From contig CP119315.1 in assembly GCA_029202845.1 (NCBI GenBank), positions 2,697,001 through 2,761,000 of the forward strand: a DNA stretch of 64,000 nucleotides. The letters run 5' to 3'. The number at the start of each line of letters is the position of its first letter. Within the stretch, counting starts at the first letter, position 1. The translations under genes were made by a program, and so were the position numbers. This stretch comes from Candidatus Sphingomonas colombiensis (lineage in GTDB: Bacteria > Pseudomonadota > Alphaproteobacteria > Sphingomonadales > Sphingomonadaceae). The notes under the pieces are model-generated. The model was not told the DNA's origin. It did not search any database and saw nothing but the letters and a program-made list of their open reading frames with translations. Below, piece by piece: positions 30,099 through 39,542 of the stretch.

Positions 30099-30867
30099 CA
30101 AGATCGCGGACTGCCGCCGTCAGCGCGGCGGCGTCCGTGGTTCGCGCGAAACTGTGTGAGGTGGAGGGGATTGCGATCGTGCGCGGCGCGATCCCCGCCC
30201 GCCGCGCTGCGTCAGCATAAGCGATGGCGGTGGCATCCTCCTGCGCGAGAATGACGGTTGCGTTCGATCCCCAGTTCGCAATGGCGGGAAGCGCGGTTGC
30301 CGCGAGCGAATTGGCTTGAGTAGATTTCTCCGAAACACGCCGTAAACCACGGATAAATTTAACTATCGAAACGCCGCCGCTCATTGCGCGGCGCCATGCC
30401 GTCGGATCGCGCAGCCGTGCCGCATAATGCGCCCGGATCGCGGCGGCCGGGGGTAACTCGTCCACCGGCTCGACCACCCATGGATTGGCGAGCAGCACGC
30501 GCGCGATCTTCGCCTCATGCCCATGGAGCGCCAACGTGGTTGCGGCGTCGCAATTGCCGAACGCGACCAGTCGGGTGACGTGCGGCGCTTCCGCACGAAA
30601 GGCGTCGCAGGCCGCGAGCAGATCGTCTCGCGCTTCGCGGAAACCTCGATTGTCCCCGCTCGAATCGCCGATTCCGCGCCGATCGTAGCGGAACACGGGC
30701 ACGCCGGCCGCCGCCAGCGCTGCCGCCAGCGTGGCCATGCCGCGATGTGCGCCCGCGCGAATCTCGTTCCCGCCGGAAACGATCAGCAGCCCGGTCGTGC
30801 CGCGCGCTTCATCAAGTGAGCCGATCAGCATATCGCCGTCGCAGGGAAAGGCGATCAGCCGGCGCAT
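30082..30867 (-). CDS. Exosortase A system-associated hydrolase 1
   Basis: About 261 residues, alpha/beta hydrolase. FRYDRRGIGDSSGDNRGF and the elbow VAFGNCDAATTLALHG, where a cysteine or aspartate replaces the usual serine region, match the hydrolase-1 subfamily that accompanies XrtA loci (TIGR03100-like, from memory). It probably acts on the acyl group handled by the neighbouring ACP and acyl-CoA ligase; that is inference. It overlaps hydrolase 2 by 13 bases, forming a minus-strand ACP-hydrolase 2-hydrolase 1 operon. Confidence 0.85.
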   Translation of the reverse strand: MRRLIAFPCDGDMLIGSLDEARGTTGLLIVSGGNEIRAGAHRGMATLAAALAAAGVPVFRYDRRGIGDSSGDNRGFREARDDLLAACDAFRAEAPHVTRLVAFGNCDAATTLALHGHEAKIARVLLANPWVVEPVDELPPAAAIRAHYAARLRDPTAWRRAMSGGVSIVKFIRGLRRVSEKSTQANSLAATALPAIANWGSNATVILAQEDATAIAYADAARRAGIAPRTIAIPSTSHSFARTTDAAALTAAVRDLVTACE

Positions 30868-31466
30868 GAGGCGATCCATTCGGCGAGGTCTCTGGCGATC
30901 GCTTCCTGCAACACCGGGTCCACCCCGGGCTCGCTTGCGCGCCACAGCGGGCGCCCTGGAAGATGGAGCGTCGTTTCGCGGGGATCGCCCTCCAGTCGCG
31001 CCACGCGCACCACGCCGGCGGTCAGCGGCTCCGCGCGATCGAGTTCATCGAGCAACGCCGGGGACAGGTGGTTGCCGGCATAATCTTCGCCCCCGCCGAT
31101 TTGCCGGATTCGCCCCAGTTCGCGATATTGCTCGGCACCGCTCATTGGGGAGAGGTGCCAGCGGCCGGCAAGCGCGCTTTCCGCATCGACCAGCGCACCG
31201 CCGCGCCATGCCATCGCGAACAGCGGCCCGCTCAATGTCGCTGCCGCTGACGCGAAGGCGGCCCGCCAATCCGTCAGCGATGCTTCCTGTGTGGGAACGA
31301 GGCTCTCGCCGCCGCCGGGCAGATCAGGCAACGCGCCGCCGATACCATGCGCGGCGAGCCGCCGGAGCACGTCCACCACTGCGGCGCGGGTGCGATTGGC
31401 CTCCTCGAACAAGGGGAGCGCGGCGATAATAATGGGGCCATGGTCCGGCCCGAAACGCAGCATCAC
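30855..31466 (-). CDS. Exosortase A system-associated hydrolase 2
   Basis: 203 residues from the first ATG. LPLFEEANRTRAAVVDVLRRL and LPDLPGGGESL match the second XrtA-associated hydrolase (TIGR03101-like). The conserved sequence seems to begin a little earlier (THYEWRGGRE in frame), so the real start could be GTG immediately before the ATG or an upstream CTG. The elbow FAMAWRGGAL lacks a standard serine, so catalysis is uncertain. Confidence 0.75.
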   Translation of the reverse strand: MMLRFGPDHGPIIIAALPLFEEANRTRAAVVDVLRRLAAHGIGGALPDLPGGGESLVPTQEASLTDWRAAFASAAATLSGPLFAMAWRGGALVDAESALAGRWHLSPMSGAEQYRELGRIRQIGGGEDYAGNHLSPALLDELDRAEPLTAGVVRVARLEGDPRETTLHLPGRPLWRASEPGVDPVLQEAIARDLAEWIASCAG

Positions 31467-31510
31467 CTCGCGGCCGCCGCGCCATTCGTAATGCGTGATG
31501 CGTGGAGCGG

Positions 31511-31783
31511 TCAGGCCGCCACCTTGTCCGCAGCGAAGCGGGCAAGCGCACCGAATGTCTCCAGCATGTCGCCATCAACATCGTCGTCGTCGATCGTGAT
31601 GCCAAGGCGATCTTCAAGCTCGGTCAACACCCCGGCGACCGCCATCGAATCGAGTTCGGGCAGCGCGCCGAACAATGGCGTATCGGCATGGAAGGTGGCG
31701 ACCTGCGCCTCGGGCAGCCCAAGCGCATGGTGCAATACCGCACGTACCGCCTGTTCGATCTCGTCCATGCCTTCTCGCTTCAT
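31511..31783 (-). CDS. Acyl carrier protein of the XrtA locus
   Basis: 90 residues (85 from the second ATG). The phosphopantetheine site is the serine of ELDSMAVAGVLTELED, and the following acidic stretch (DDDDVDGDMLETF) is ACP-like. It heads the minus-strand operon and is divergent from the acyl-CoA ligase that could charge it. This ACP-ligase-decarboxylase set is a standard but unexplained part of XrtA loci. Confidence 0.9.
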   Translation of the reverse strand: MKREGMDEIEQAVRAVLHHALGLPEAQVATFHADTPLFGALPELDSMAVAGVLTELEDRLGITIDDDDVDGDMLETFGALARFAADKVAA

Positions 31784-31825
31784 GCGCGATCCCTTCCCGT
31801 TGGCACGGGCCGTTAGGACGGGGGG

Positions 31826-33352
31826 ATGAAATCCGCAACGGGTTCGGCCATGGAAAGCATCATGGTGCCGCTAGACCCTGTTCCGCAACCGATCGATCAC
31901 GTCCTTGCCGGCGCGGACGATGCGCCCGCGCTGATCGAGCGTGGCGCGACGCTGACCTATCGCGAGGTGGAGCAGGGGGTGGCCCGGCTCGCGGGCTGGC
32001 TGGCGAGCTTTGGCTTCGCGCCCGGCGATCGCGTGGCGAGCTGGCTGCCCAAGACGCGTATGGCGTGCCTGATGCCGCTCGCCGCGCCGCGCGCGGGGCT
32101 GGCCCATGTGCCGATCAATCCGCTGCTGAAGCGCGCGCAGGTGGCGCATATCATGGCGGACAGCGGCGCACGGCTGCTGCTCACGCAGCCACCGCGTGCC
32201 GCGACGCTGGAAGCGGGTGACCTCGCGGTCGAGGTGATTATCGAGGTCGAAGCGGGCGAGGGGGACGCGTTGCCACGCTCCGCCGCCGATCCCGATGCGC
32301 TGGCGGCGATTCTCTATACGTCGGGTTCGACCGGCCGGCCCAAGGGAGTGATGCTCAGTCACGCCAATCTGTGGTTGGGTGCGAATTCTGTCGCACACTA
32401 TCTTGATATCACACCGGAAGACCGCGTTCTCGGCGTGCTCCCACTGAGTTTCGATTATGGCCAGAGCCAGCTGCTGTCGTCATGGGCGGCCGGCGCGGCG
32501 GTGGCGCCGCTGGACTATCTGACCGCGCGCGATGTGGTGAAGGCGGTGGAGCGGATCGGGGCGACCACGCTCGCCGGCGTCCCCCCGCTGTGGGTGCAAC
32601 TTGTCGAGGCGGAGTGGCCGGCGGAAACGGCTGCGCGGCTCAGGCGGCTGACCAACTCCGGCGGCGCGCTGACCCCGCGACTGGTGCGCGCATTGCGGCA
32701 GACGTTTCCGGCGGCGCGGCTCTATCCGATGTACGGGCTGACCGAGGCGTTTCGCTCGACCTTCCTCGATCCGGCGCTGGTCGACAGCCATCCCGAATCG
32801 ATCGGTCGCGCAATTCCCCATGCCGAGGTGCTGGTCGTCCGCCCGGACGGCGCGTGCGCTGCGGCTGGGGAGGCGGGCGAACTGGTCCACGCCGGCCCAT
32901 TGGTCGCGCAGGGTTATTGGCGGGACGCCGCGCGAACCGCGCAACGCTTTCGCCCCGCGCCGGCCTTCTCGCGATATGGCGGCACCGCGGTTTGGTCCGG
33001 CGATACGGTGATGGCCGATGCCGAGGGGCTGCTCCGCTTCGTCGGGCGCGATGACGAGATGATCAAGAGCGCGGGCAACCGTATCAGCCCCGCCGAATTG
33101 GAGGAGGCAGCCGTCGCGGGCGGCGAAGCGGCGGAGGCGGTGGCGATCGGCGTGGCCGATACGAGGCTCGGGCAGGCGATCGTGCTGGTGCTGCGCGGTG
33201 ATGCGGCGCAGGAGGCGGCCCTGCGCGATCGGCTGAAGCGCGATCTGCCCAATTTCATGCAGCCGGCGCGGATCGAATGGCGGGACGAACTGCCGCGCAA
33301 CCCGAATGGAAAGCTCGATCGTGCCAAAATCCGCGCGGAGGTGACGTCATGA
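31826..33352 (+). CDS. Acyl-CoA ligase (AMP-forming), XrtA system-associated
   Basis: 508 residues of the ANL superfamily. P-loop ILYTSGSTGRPKGVMLSH (A3), MYGLTEAFRST (A5), FVGRDDEMIKSAGNRISP (A8) and the A10 lysine in NPNGKLDRAK. Activates a carboxylic acid as acyl-AMP, likely for transfer to the adjacent ACP. A GGGGGG site precedes the ATG. The stop overlaps the start of the decarboxylase gene (ATGA). Matches the TIGR03098-type ligase of exosortase loci. Confidence 0.92.
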   Translation: MKSATGSAMESIMVPLDPVPQPIDHVLAGADDAPALIERGATLTYREVEQGVARLAGWLASFGFAPGDRVASWLPKTRMACLMPLAAPRAGLAHVPINPLLKRAQVAHIMADSGARLLLTQPPRAATLEAGDLAVEVIIEVEAGEGDALPRSAADPDALAAILYTSGSTGRPKGVMLSHANLWLGANSVAHYLDITPEDRVLGVLPLSFDYGQSQLLSSWAAGAAVAPLDYLTARDVVKAVERIGATTLAGVPPLWVQLVEAEWPAETAARLRRLTNSGGALTPRLVRALRQTFPAARLYPMYGLTEAFRSTFLDPALVDSHPESIGRAIPHAEVLVVRPDGACAAAGEAGELVHAGPLVAQGYWRDAARTAQRFRPAPAFSRYGGTAVWSGDTVMADAEGLLRFVGRDDEMIKSAGNRISPAELEEAAVAGGEAAEAVAIGVADTRLGQAIVLVLRGDAAQEAALRDRLKRDLPNFMQPARIEWRDELPRNPNGKLDRAKIRAEVTS

Positions 33353-34575
33353 AACCGATGGGGCCAATCCCGCCCGAATTTGCCGGCCAGCGGGGCGAGA
33401 TGACTATCGGCGGACGAACCGCCGTCGATTGGGTGGCTGAGGCAGGGTCGCCGTGCTTCGTTTATGATCCCGCGATTGTCGCAACGCGGGTCGCGCGGTT
33501 TCGCGCGGCGTTGCCCGCGATTGATCTGCATTATGCGATGAAGGCAAATCCTAACCCGATGCTGCTTGCGGCGATCGCGCCGCTGGTCGATGGCGTCGAC
33601 GTCGCGTCTGCCGGGGAATTGTCGATCGCGCTCAATGAGATGCCGGCCGGCCACATCAGTTTCGCGGGGCCGGGCAAGCGCGATGCCGAACTGGAGGCGG
33701 CGATTGCCGCCGGGGCGACGCTCAACGTCGAATCCGCTGGCGAGGCAAAGCGCGCGCTGGCGATCGGCGATCGGCTCGGTGTTCGTCCGCGCCTCGCCGT
33801 CAGGGTCAATCCCGACATGGAGCTGAAGGGATCGGGGATGAAGATGGGGGGGCGTCCGTCCCCCTTTGGCGTGGATGCGGAGCATGCGGCGGACGTGGTG
33901 CGCCTGATCCGCGACGGCGGGGCGGACTGGCGCGGCTTCCATATCTTCGCCGGCTCGCAGGCGCTCGATCCCGCGGCGATCATCGATACGCAGGCGGCAA
34001 CGATCGCGCTCGCCGCGCGGCTGGCGGAGGAGGTGGGCGCAGCGCCGCCGCTGGTCAATCTCGGCGGGGGGTTCGGCATTCCCTATTTCCCGGGCGATGT
34101 CGCGCTGGATCTCGATCGGATCGGCGGAGCGCTGACGGAGGCGCTCGATGCGCGCGCGGAGATCCTGGGCGATGCGCGTTTCGCGATCGAGCTGGGGCGA
34201 TGGCTGGTCGCCGAGGCCGGGATCTATCTCACCCGCGTGGTGGATCGGAAGGAAAGCCGGGGCGAGACCTTCCTCGTCGTCGATGGCGGGCTTCACCACC
34301 AGCTTGCCGCCAGCGGCAATTTCGGGACGGTGGTGCGCCGCAATTATCCGATCGCGGTCGCGCATCGCATGGGCGGAGTGGCGGAGGATGAAGTGTCCGT
34401 TGTCGGCTGCCTCTGCACGCCGCTCGATCGACTGGCCGATCGCGTCGCGCTGCCGCGTGCGGAGGCGGGTGACGTCATCGCGATCTTCCTCGCCGGCGCT
34501 TATGGTCTCACCGCCAGCCCGACGGCATTTCTCGGTCACCCGGCGCCGGCGGAACATATAGTTAGTCGTTCCTAA
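33349..34575 (+). CDS. PLP-dependent decarboxylase, XrtA system-associated
   Basis: 408-residue fold-III alanine-racemase/diaminopimelate-decarboxylase-like enzyme. PLP lysine 65 in DLHYAMKANPNP; HIFAGSQ and NLGGGFGIPYFPG in the barrel; ELGRWLVAEAG and VGCLCTPLDRL in the C-terminal domain. Belongs to the exosortase-locus group (TIGR03099-like); substrate unknown. Translationally coupled to the ligase. Confidence 0.92.
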   Translation: MKPMGPIPPEFAGQRGEMTIGGRTAVDWVAEAGSPCFVYDPAIVATRVARFRAALPAIDLHYAMKANPNPMLLAAIAPLVDGVDVASAGELSIALNEMPAGHISFAGPGKRDAELEAAIAAGATLNVESAGEAKRALAIGDRLGVRPRLAVRVNPDMELKGSGMKMGGRPSPFGVDAEHAADVVRLIRDGGADWRGFHIFAGSQALDPAAIIDTQAATIALAARLAEEVGAAPPLVNLGGGFGIPYFPGDVALDLDRIGGALTEALDARAEILGDARFAIELGRWLVAEAGIYLTRVVDRKESRGETFLVVDGGLHHQLAASGNFGTVVRRNYPIAVAHRMGGVAEDEVSVVGCLCTPLDRLADRVALPRAEAGDVIAIFLAGAYGLTASPTAFLGHPAPAEHIVSRS

Positions 34576-34669
34576 CGCTATCTTCACCTCTTCACCCCAT
34601 AGCCCGGAAACAAGTGCATCCGGCGGGGAAGGCGTCTCCCGTCAGGCCGGACCCGCCAAGGAGGTTGTT

Positions 34670-35317
34670 ATGCGTTTCGGCAATGGTTCCCGTGGCTTGG
34701 CGATGATGACCCTGGCATCAGTGATGCTGGCGGGCTGCGCTGGGGACAAGGGGCGCCCGGGGGGGCTTCCGCCTGCCGCTTTCGTCGCCAAGGCGGAGCA
34801 GCCGGGCGAGCAATATGTCATCGGGCCGCTCGATTCGTTACAGATCTTCGTGTGGCGCAATCCGGAATTGTCGGCCAAGGTGCAGGTGCGCCCCGACGGC
34901 CGCATCACCACGCCGCTGGTCAATGATATGTCGGCAGTGGGCAAGACGCCCGCGATGCTGGCCGACGACATGAAGGCGGCGCTGGGCGAATATATCAAGG
35001 ATCCGATCGTCTCGGTTATCGTCGAGAATTTCTCGGGCACGTACAGCCAGCAGGTGCGCATCGTCGGCGCGACCGAGAAACCGGCCTCGCTGCCTTATCG
35101 CGCGAACATGACGTTGCTCGATGCGATGATCGCGGTGGGCGGCCTCTCGCAATATGCCGCCGGCAATCGCGCGCGGCTGATCCGCTATGACCGCGCGACC
35201 GGCAAGCAGCACGAATATCAGCTCAAGATCAATCGCCTGCTCAAGAGCGGCGATCCGTCGGCCAATGTGAAGCTGGAACCGGGTGACGTCATCATCATCC
35301 CCGAAAGCATGTTCTGA
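34670..35317 (+). CDS. Polysaccharide export lipoprotein (Wza/EpsE-like)
   Basis: 215 residues. Lipoprotein signal with LAGCAGD, then the polysaccharide biosynthesis/export domain (YVIGPLDSLQIFVWRNPEL, VRPDGRITTPLVNDM) and a SLBB-like segment (VRIVGATEKPASLPYRAN). Forms the outer-membrane exit ring for the exopolysaccharide. A near-perfect AAGGAGG Shine-Dalgarno precedes the ATG, and a 94-base gap separates it from the decarboxylase, so a new promoter is likely here, heading the export genes. Confidence 0.92.
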   Translation: MRFGNGSRGLAMMTLASVMLAGCAGDKGRPGGLPPAAFVAKAEQPGEQYVIGPLDSLQIFVWRNPELSAKVQVRPDGRITTPLVNDMSAVGKTPAMLADDMKAALGEYIKDPIVSVIVENFSGTYSQQVRIVGATEKPASLPYRANMTLLDAMIAVGGLSQYAAGNRARLIRYDRATGKQHEYQLKINRLLKSGDPSANVKLEPGDVIIIPESMF

Positions 35318-35326
35318 GGACGGCGG

Positions 35327-36844
35327 GTGTCGGGATTGCTCGAAGAGATACGGATTGCCGCCCACATGATGTGGACCCGCCGCTGGCTCGCGCTGGCGGT
35401 GGCGTGGGCTGTCTGCATTCTGGGCTGGCTGTTCGTCAGCCAGATTCCGAGCCGCTATGAAAGCCATGCGCGCATCTTCGTGCAGGTTCGTCAGGTATTG
35501 CCGGCCGGCGCCAACGGCTCCGCGGTGGGCGATCAGACGCGCGATATCGATACGGTGCGCCAGACGCTGACCTCGGCGGTCAACCTCACCAAGGTGGTGC
35601 GCGGCACCGATCTGGCGCAGGGCGCGACGACCGATCGCGCGATCGCCGATCGCGTCGCCGGCCTGCAAAATGCGATCAAGATCACCGCGCAGCAGGACAA
35701 TCTGTTCGAAATCGTCACCACCGCGGCCTCGCCGCATCTCGCGCGGCAGATCACGCAGAAGCTGATCGACCTGTTCGTCGAGCAAAACCTGTCGGACGAT
35801 CGCAGCCAGAGCGCGCAGACGCTGCAGTTTCTCGACTCGCAGCTTCAGTCGCTCGGCGCCAAGCTTCAGGACGCGGAAGTGAAGCGCGCCAATTTCCAGA
35901 ACCGCTACCTCGGTTCGCTGCCCGGCACGGGATCGGTCAGTGACCGCATCGGCGCGGCGCGCGCGCAGATGGGGCAGGTCGACAGCGATCTTGCGGCGGC
36001 GCAGGCCAACCTTTCGGCGTTGAGCGGTCAGATGTCGGGGACGCCACGCAATATCCCCGGAGCCGGCCCTGCGCCGGGCGTGGGGCCGGCGCGCGCGCGC
36101 CTCGCGGCGATCCAAGGACAACTCGCCGATGCGCGGTCGCGCGGTTACACGGACAATCACCCCGATGTCGTGGCCCTGAAGGCGCAGCTGGCGCAGGCGC
36201 AGGCCGATGCGCGTAGCGAACCGGCCTCGGCCGGCGCGGCATCGGCGGACAATCCGGCCTATCTCTCGCTCCAGTCGATGCGGGCGGACCGGCAGGCGGC
36301 GGTCACCGCGCTGGTGATGCGCAAGCGCCAGCTTCAGTCCGATCTCGATACGCTCAACGCGAAACTGGCACAGGATCCGGCGGTCGCGGCGGAACAGGGC
36401 GGGATCGATCGCAATTACAGCGTGCTCAAGGATCAGTACGACCAGTTGCTCGTCCAGCGCGAGCAGGTGGCGCTGCACAGCCAGGCGCAGACGCAGACCG
36501 ACGCAGTGAAATTCAGCGTGATCGATCCACCGACCAACTCGCGCACGCCGACCGCGCCGAACCGCCCGCTGCTGCTGACCGGGGTGCTTGCCGCCGGGCT
36601 GCTTGGCGGGCTGGGCGCGGCGTTCGCGCTCGGGCAGGTACAGGCGACCTTCCCAACAGCGCAGCGGCTGGAGAAAGCGTCGGGCATGGCCGTGATCGGC
36701 TCGATCGGCGAAATGGTGACGCGCGCCCAGTCCGAGGATCGCGCGAAGAAACTCAAATGGCTGGCGGGTGGCACCGCCGCGTTGCTGGCGAGTTATGTCA
36801 TCCTGCTCGGGGTCGAGATGCTTCAACGGGGGATGGCAGCATGA
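35327..36844 (+). CDS. XrtA system polysaccharide chain length determinant
   Basis: 505 residues from GTG. Wzz-type inner-membrane protein: first helix at WLALAVAWAVCILGWLFV, a long periplasmic coiled-coil part (Gln/Ala-rich, residues 150-370), and a second helix near LLLTGVLAAGLLGGLGAAFALG. Sets polymer length together with the autokinase. Stop and next start overlap (ATGA). Confidence 0.9.
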   Translation: MSGLLEEIRIAAHMMWTRRWLALAVAWAVCILGWLFVSQIPSRYESHARIFVQVRQVLPAGANGSAVGDQTRDIDTVRQTLTSAVNLTKVVRGTDLAQGATTDRAIADRVAGLQNAIKITAQQDNLFEIVTTAASPHLARQITQKLIDLFVEQNLSDDRSQSAQTLQFLDSQLQSLGAKLQDAEVKRANFQNRYLGSLPGTGSVSDRIGAARAQMGQVDSDLAAAQANLSALSGQMSGTPRNIPGAGPAPGVGPARARLAAIQGQLADARSRGYTDNHPDVVALKAQLAQAQADARSEPASAGAASADNPAYLSLQSMRADRQAAVTALVMRKRQLQSDLDTLNAKLAQDPAVAAEQGGIDRNYSVLKDQYDQLLVQREQVALHSQAQTQTDAVKFSVIDPPTNSRTPTAPNRPLLLTGVLAAGLLGGLGAAFALGQVQATFPTAQRLEKASGMAVIGSIGEMVTRAQSEDRAKKLKWLAGGTAALLASYVILLGVEMLQRGMAA

Positions 36845-37884
36845 GCAAATCGTCCGCCCCTCGCGATGGGTCGCTGATCGAACGCGCCGCGCAGATCTAC
36901 GATTTCGACGCTCAATTCCGGGTGCGCCGCGCCGATCCGATTGTCACGCCGGTGACGCAAGCGCCGGACGCGACGGAAGACGCGCCGACTGTGCCGGTTC
37001 ACACCTTCCTCGACGATGCCCCGCCGGCGCCGCCGGGCGCGATGAGCATGTCGCGCGAGGCCGCTGCGACTTTAGCTGCGATCCCGCTGGAATTGCGCGA
37101 TTTCGCATCGCAAACCGATGATGGCGGCGAGTGGGAGGCATCATCCGGCGTCACGCATATCGATTGCGCGATGCTGGCCGGGAAGGGGATGCTCGTTCCT
37201 GGCGCGCCGGTTGGTGCGCTCGCCGAGGAATTCCGCCTGGTGAAGCGGCAGTTGCTGCTCAACGCGCGGACGATTGCGGCGGGCGCACCGGAGCGCCGCG
37301 CGCGGACGATCCTCGTCGGATCGGGAAAACCGGGGGAGGGCAAGACCTTCTGCGCTATCAACCTTGCGATCAGCCTTGCCGCCGAACGCGATGTTGAGGT
37401 GCTGCTGGTCGATGCCGATTTCGCCAAGCCCGATATCATGGCCTCGCTTGGGCTGGATGATTCGACCGGGCTGCTGGATATCATCAGCGATCAATCGCTC
37501 GATCCAGAAGCCTTTGTGCTCAAGACGGACGTGCCACAGCTTTCGCTGCTGCCCGCCGGTGCGCGCAGCCATGCCGATACCGAGCTGCTCGCCAGCGTGC
37601 GTACCGCGCAGGTGCTGGATCAGTTGCTCGCCGCCAGTCCGCGTCGGATCATCGTGTTCGATTCGCCGCCCGCGCTCGCCGCTTCGCCGGCCTCGGTGCT
37701 GGCGCTGCTCGTCGCGCAGGTGATGCTGGTGGTGCGGGCCGATCGCACGACCGATAGCGACGTGCGCGAGGCGGTGGCGCTGCTCGACGGCTGCGAGCAT
37801 ATCAGTCTGGTGCTGAACGCGACGTCCTATGAGCCGCATCGCGGGCGTTTTGGCAGCTATTACGGGCAAGGAAATCGATCATGA
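36841..37884 (+). CDS. XrtA-associated tyrosine autokinase
   Basis: 347 residues. The C-terminal BY-kinase domain has Walker A GSGKPGEGKTFCAINLA, Walker A' VLLVDADFAKPD, and VFDSPPALAAS as Walker B. The tyrosine-rich tail is short (FGSYYGQGNRS). The first 120 residues, acidic and low in order, match the exosortase-locus class (TIGR03018-like). Partner of the chain-length protein in controlling export. Confidence 0.9.
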   Translation: MSKSSAPRDGSLIERAAQIYDFDAQFRVRRADPIVTPVTQAPDATEDAPTVPVHTFLDDAPPAPPGAMSMSREAAATLAAIPLELRDFASQTDDGGEWEASSGVTHIDCAMLAGKGMLVPGAPVGALAEEFRLVKRQLLLNARTIAAGAPERRARTILVGSGKPGEGKTFCAINLAISLAAERDVEVLLVDADFAKPDIMASLGLDDSTGLLDIISDQSLDPEAFVLKTDVPQLSLLPAGARSHADTELLASVRTAQVLDQLLAASPRRIIVFDSPPALAASPASVLALLVAQVMLVVRADRTTDSDVREAVALLDGCEHISLVLNATSYEPHRGRFGSYYGQGNRS

Positions 37885-39482
37885 AGCGCGGTTTCCTCGC
37901 CGCGTCGTTCGGTGCGCTGATCGTCGCGTCGCCGGCGCTTGCCGATACGCGCTATGTCGCGCCCTATGTCGAGCTGGGGCAGGCGATCGGCGCCGATCTG
38001 ACCAACGACGATGTCGTGACGTGGACACAGGTTGCGGTCGGCGTGGAGGCGGGCATTTCGAACGGTCGCGCGGAAGGTCAGATCAGCGCTCGCTACGAGC
38101 GCCGCATTCCGTGGAACGGCAATCTCAACGATGTGGATATGGTTTCCGGCCTCGCGCGCGGATCGGTGAAGCTCGCACCGGGCTTCTCGATCGACGCCGG
38201 TGCGCTGGCGACGCGCACCCGCGCCGATATTCGCGGCGCCGCGCCGGGGCTGTTCAGCGACAATGCGGCAAACGTGTCGAACGTCTATTCCGTCTATATC
38301 GGCCCGCAATATACTGCCAACGCCGGGCCGGCGCAGGTGATGCTCGGCTATCGCTTCGGCTATACGAAGGTGGAGGCGCCCAGCTTCACCGGGATCGCGC
38401 CGGGCGCGCCGCGGCTCGACTACTTCGATGATTCCACCAGCCATCTCGCCATGGCTTCGGTAGGAGTTCGCGCGGGGCAGATCGCGCCGTTCGGTATCAC
38501 CGTCAGCGGTGCGCTGGAACGCGATTTCGCCAGCCAGCTTTCGCAACGTTACGAAGGCGAGTTCGCCCGCGTCGATGTGGTCCAGCCGATCAGCCGCACG
38601 GTCGCGCTGCGCGCGGGGGCGGGTTATGAGAAGATTCAATCGACCCAGCGCGACCCGCTGATCGACGGCAACGGCAATCCGGTGCTCGATGGCAACGGAC
38701 GGTTCGTCACCGATCCCAATTCGCCGCGCCGCATCGCCTATAACACCGATGGCCTGATCTATGACGCGGGCGTGGTGTGGCGCCCCTCGGCCCGGCTCGA
38801 GCTTCAGGCCAACGCCGGCTATCGCTATGGCGGGGCGACCTATTTCGGATCGCTTTCGTGGCGTCTGTCGCCAAGCAGCGCGGTGCGCGCGGTGGTCTAT
38901 GATGGGATCAGCACGTTCGGGCGCCAGCTCCGCGACGGGCTGGCTTCCCTGCCGACCAGTTTCGAGACGCAGGCAGATCCGTTCGGGCAGCAGTTCGCGG
39001 GCTGCGTATTCGCGGCGCAACCGGCAACGGGCGGCGCGGGCGGATGCCTCAACAGCGCATTCCAGTCCGTAACCACCGCCACCTATCGCGCACGCGGCAT
39101 CGACGTGGTCTATTCCCGCACGCTGGGCGTGACGCGATTCGGGCTGGGCTTCGGCTATGCCAATCGCAAGCTCTATGCGCCGCCGGCCGCGCCGGGGATC
39201 AGCATCCTGGGCGACAATGACGAGAGCTATTATGCGCAGGTTTTCTACGCGCGTGCGCTGAGCCGCGTTTCGGAGATCGATGCCAATCTGTTCGTGAATT
39301 ATTACGACAGCAACCTCGCGGCGATGCAGGGCGTGGTCGGTGCGGGCCTCACGGGCAGCTATCAGCATCGCTTCGGGCGCATCGGCGGAATCGCCTCGCT
39401 CGGCATCTACACCTATGACCAGCATGGTTTCGAGAGCCAATGGTCGGCGCAAGGGCTCCTTGGGGCGAGGTATACGTTCTGA
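37881..39482 (+). CDS. XrtA-associated outer-membrane beta-barrel protein
   Basis: 533 residues with a signal peptide (KRGFLAASFGALIVASPALA). The rest is alternating amphipathic strands with aromatic girdles ending in GLLGARYTF, a terminal-Phe barrel signature. Corresponds to the uncharacterised barrel of PEP-CTERM/XrtA loci (TIGR03016-like). Probably an outer-membrane conduit or anchor for the polysaccharide; exact role unknown. Coupled to the kinase gene by ATGA. Confidence 0.85.
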   Translation: MKRGFLAASFGALIVASPALADTRYVAPYVELGQAIGADLTNDDVVTWTQVAVGVEAGISNGRAEGQISARYERRIPWNGNLNDVDMVSGLARGSVKLAPGFSIDAGALATRTRADIRGAAPGLFSDNAANVSNVYSVYIGPQYTANAGPAQVMLGYRFGYTKVEAPSFTGIAPGAPRLDYFDDSTSHLAMASVGVRAGQIAPFGITVSGALERDFASQLSQRYEGEFARVDVVQPISRTVALRAGAGYEKIQSTQRDPLIDGNGNPVLDGNGRFVTDPNSPRRIAYNTDGLIYDAGVVWRPSARLELQANAGYRYGGATYFGSLSWRLSPSSAVRAVVYDGISTFGRQLRDGLASLPTSFETQADPFGQQFAGCVFAAQPATGGAGGCLNSAFQSVTTATYRARGIDVVYSRTLGVTRFGLGFGYANRKLYAPPAAPGISILGDNDESYYAQVFYARALSRVSEIDANLFVNYYDSNLAAMQGVVGAGLTGSYQHRFGRIGGIASLGIYTYDQHGFESQWSAQGLLGARYTF

Positions 39483-39542
39483 TGGCGTGGGGGCGACACA
39501 GACAGGCGGCGATCCGCCACGACAAGCAGGGAACATCGCAAG

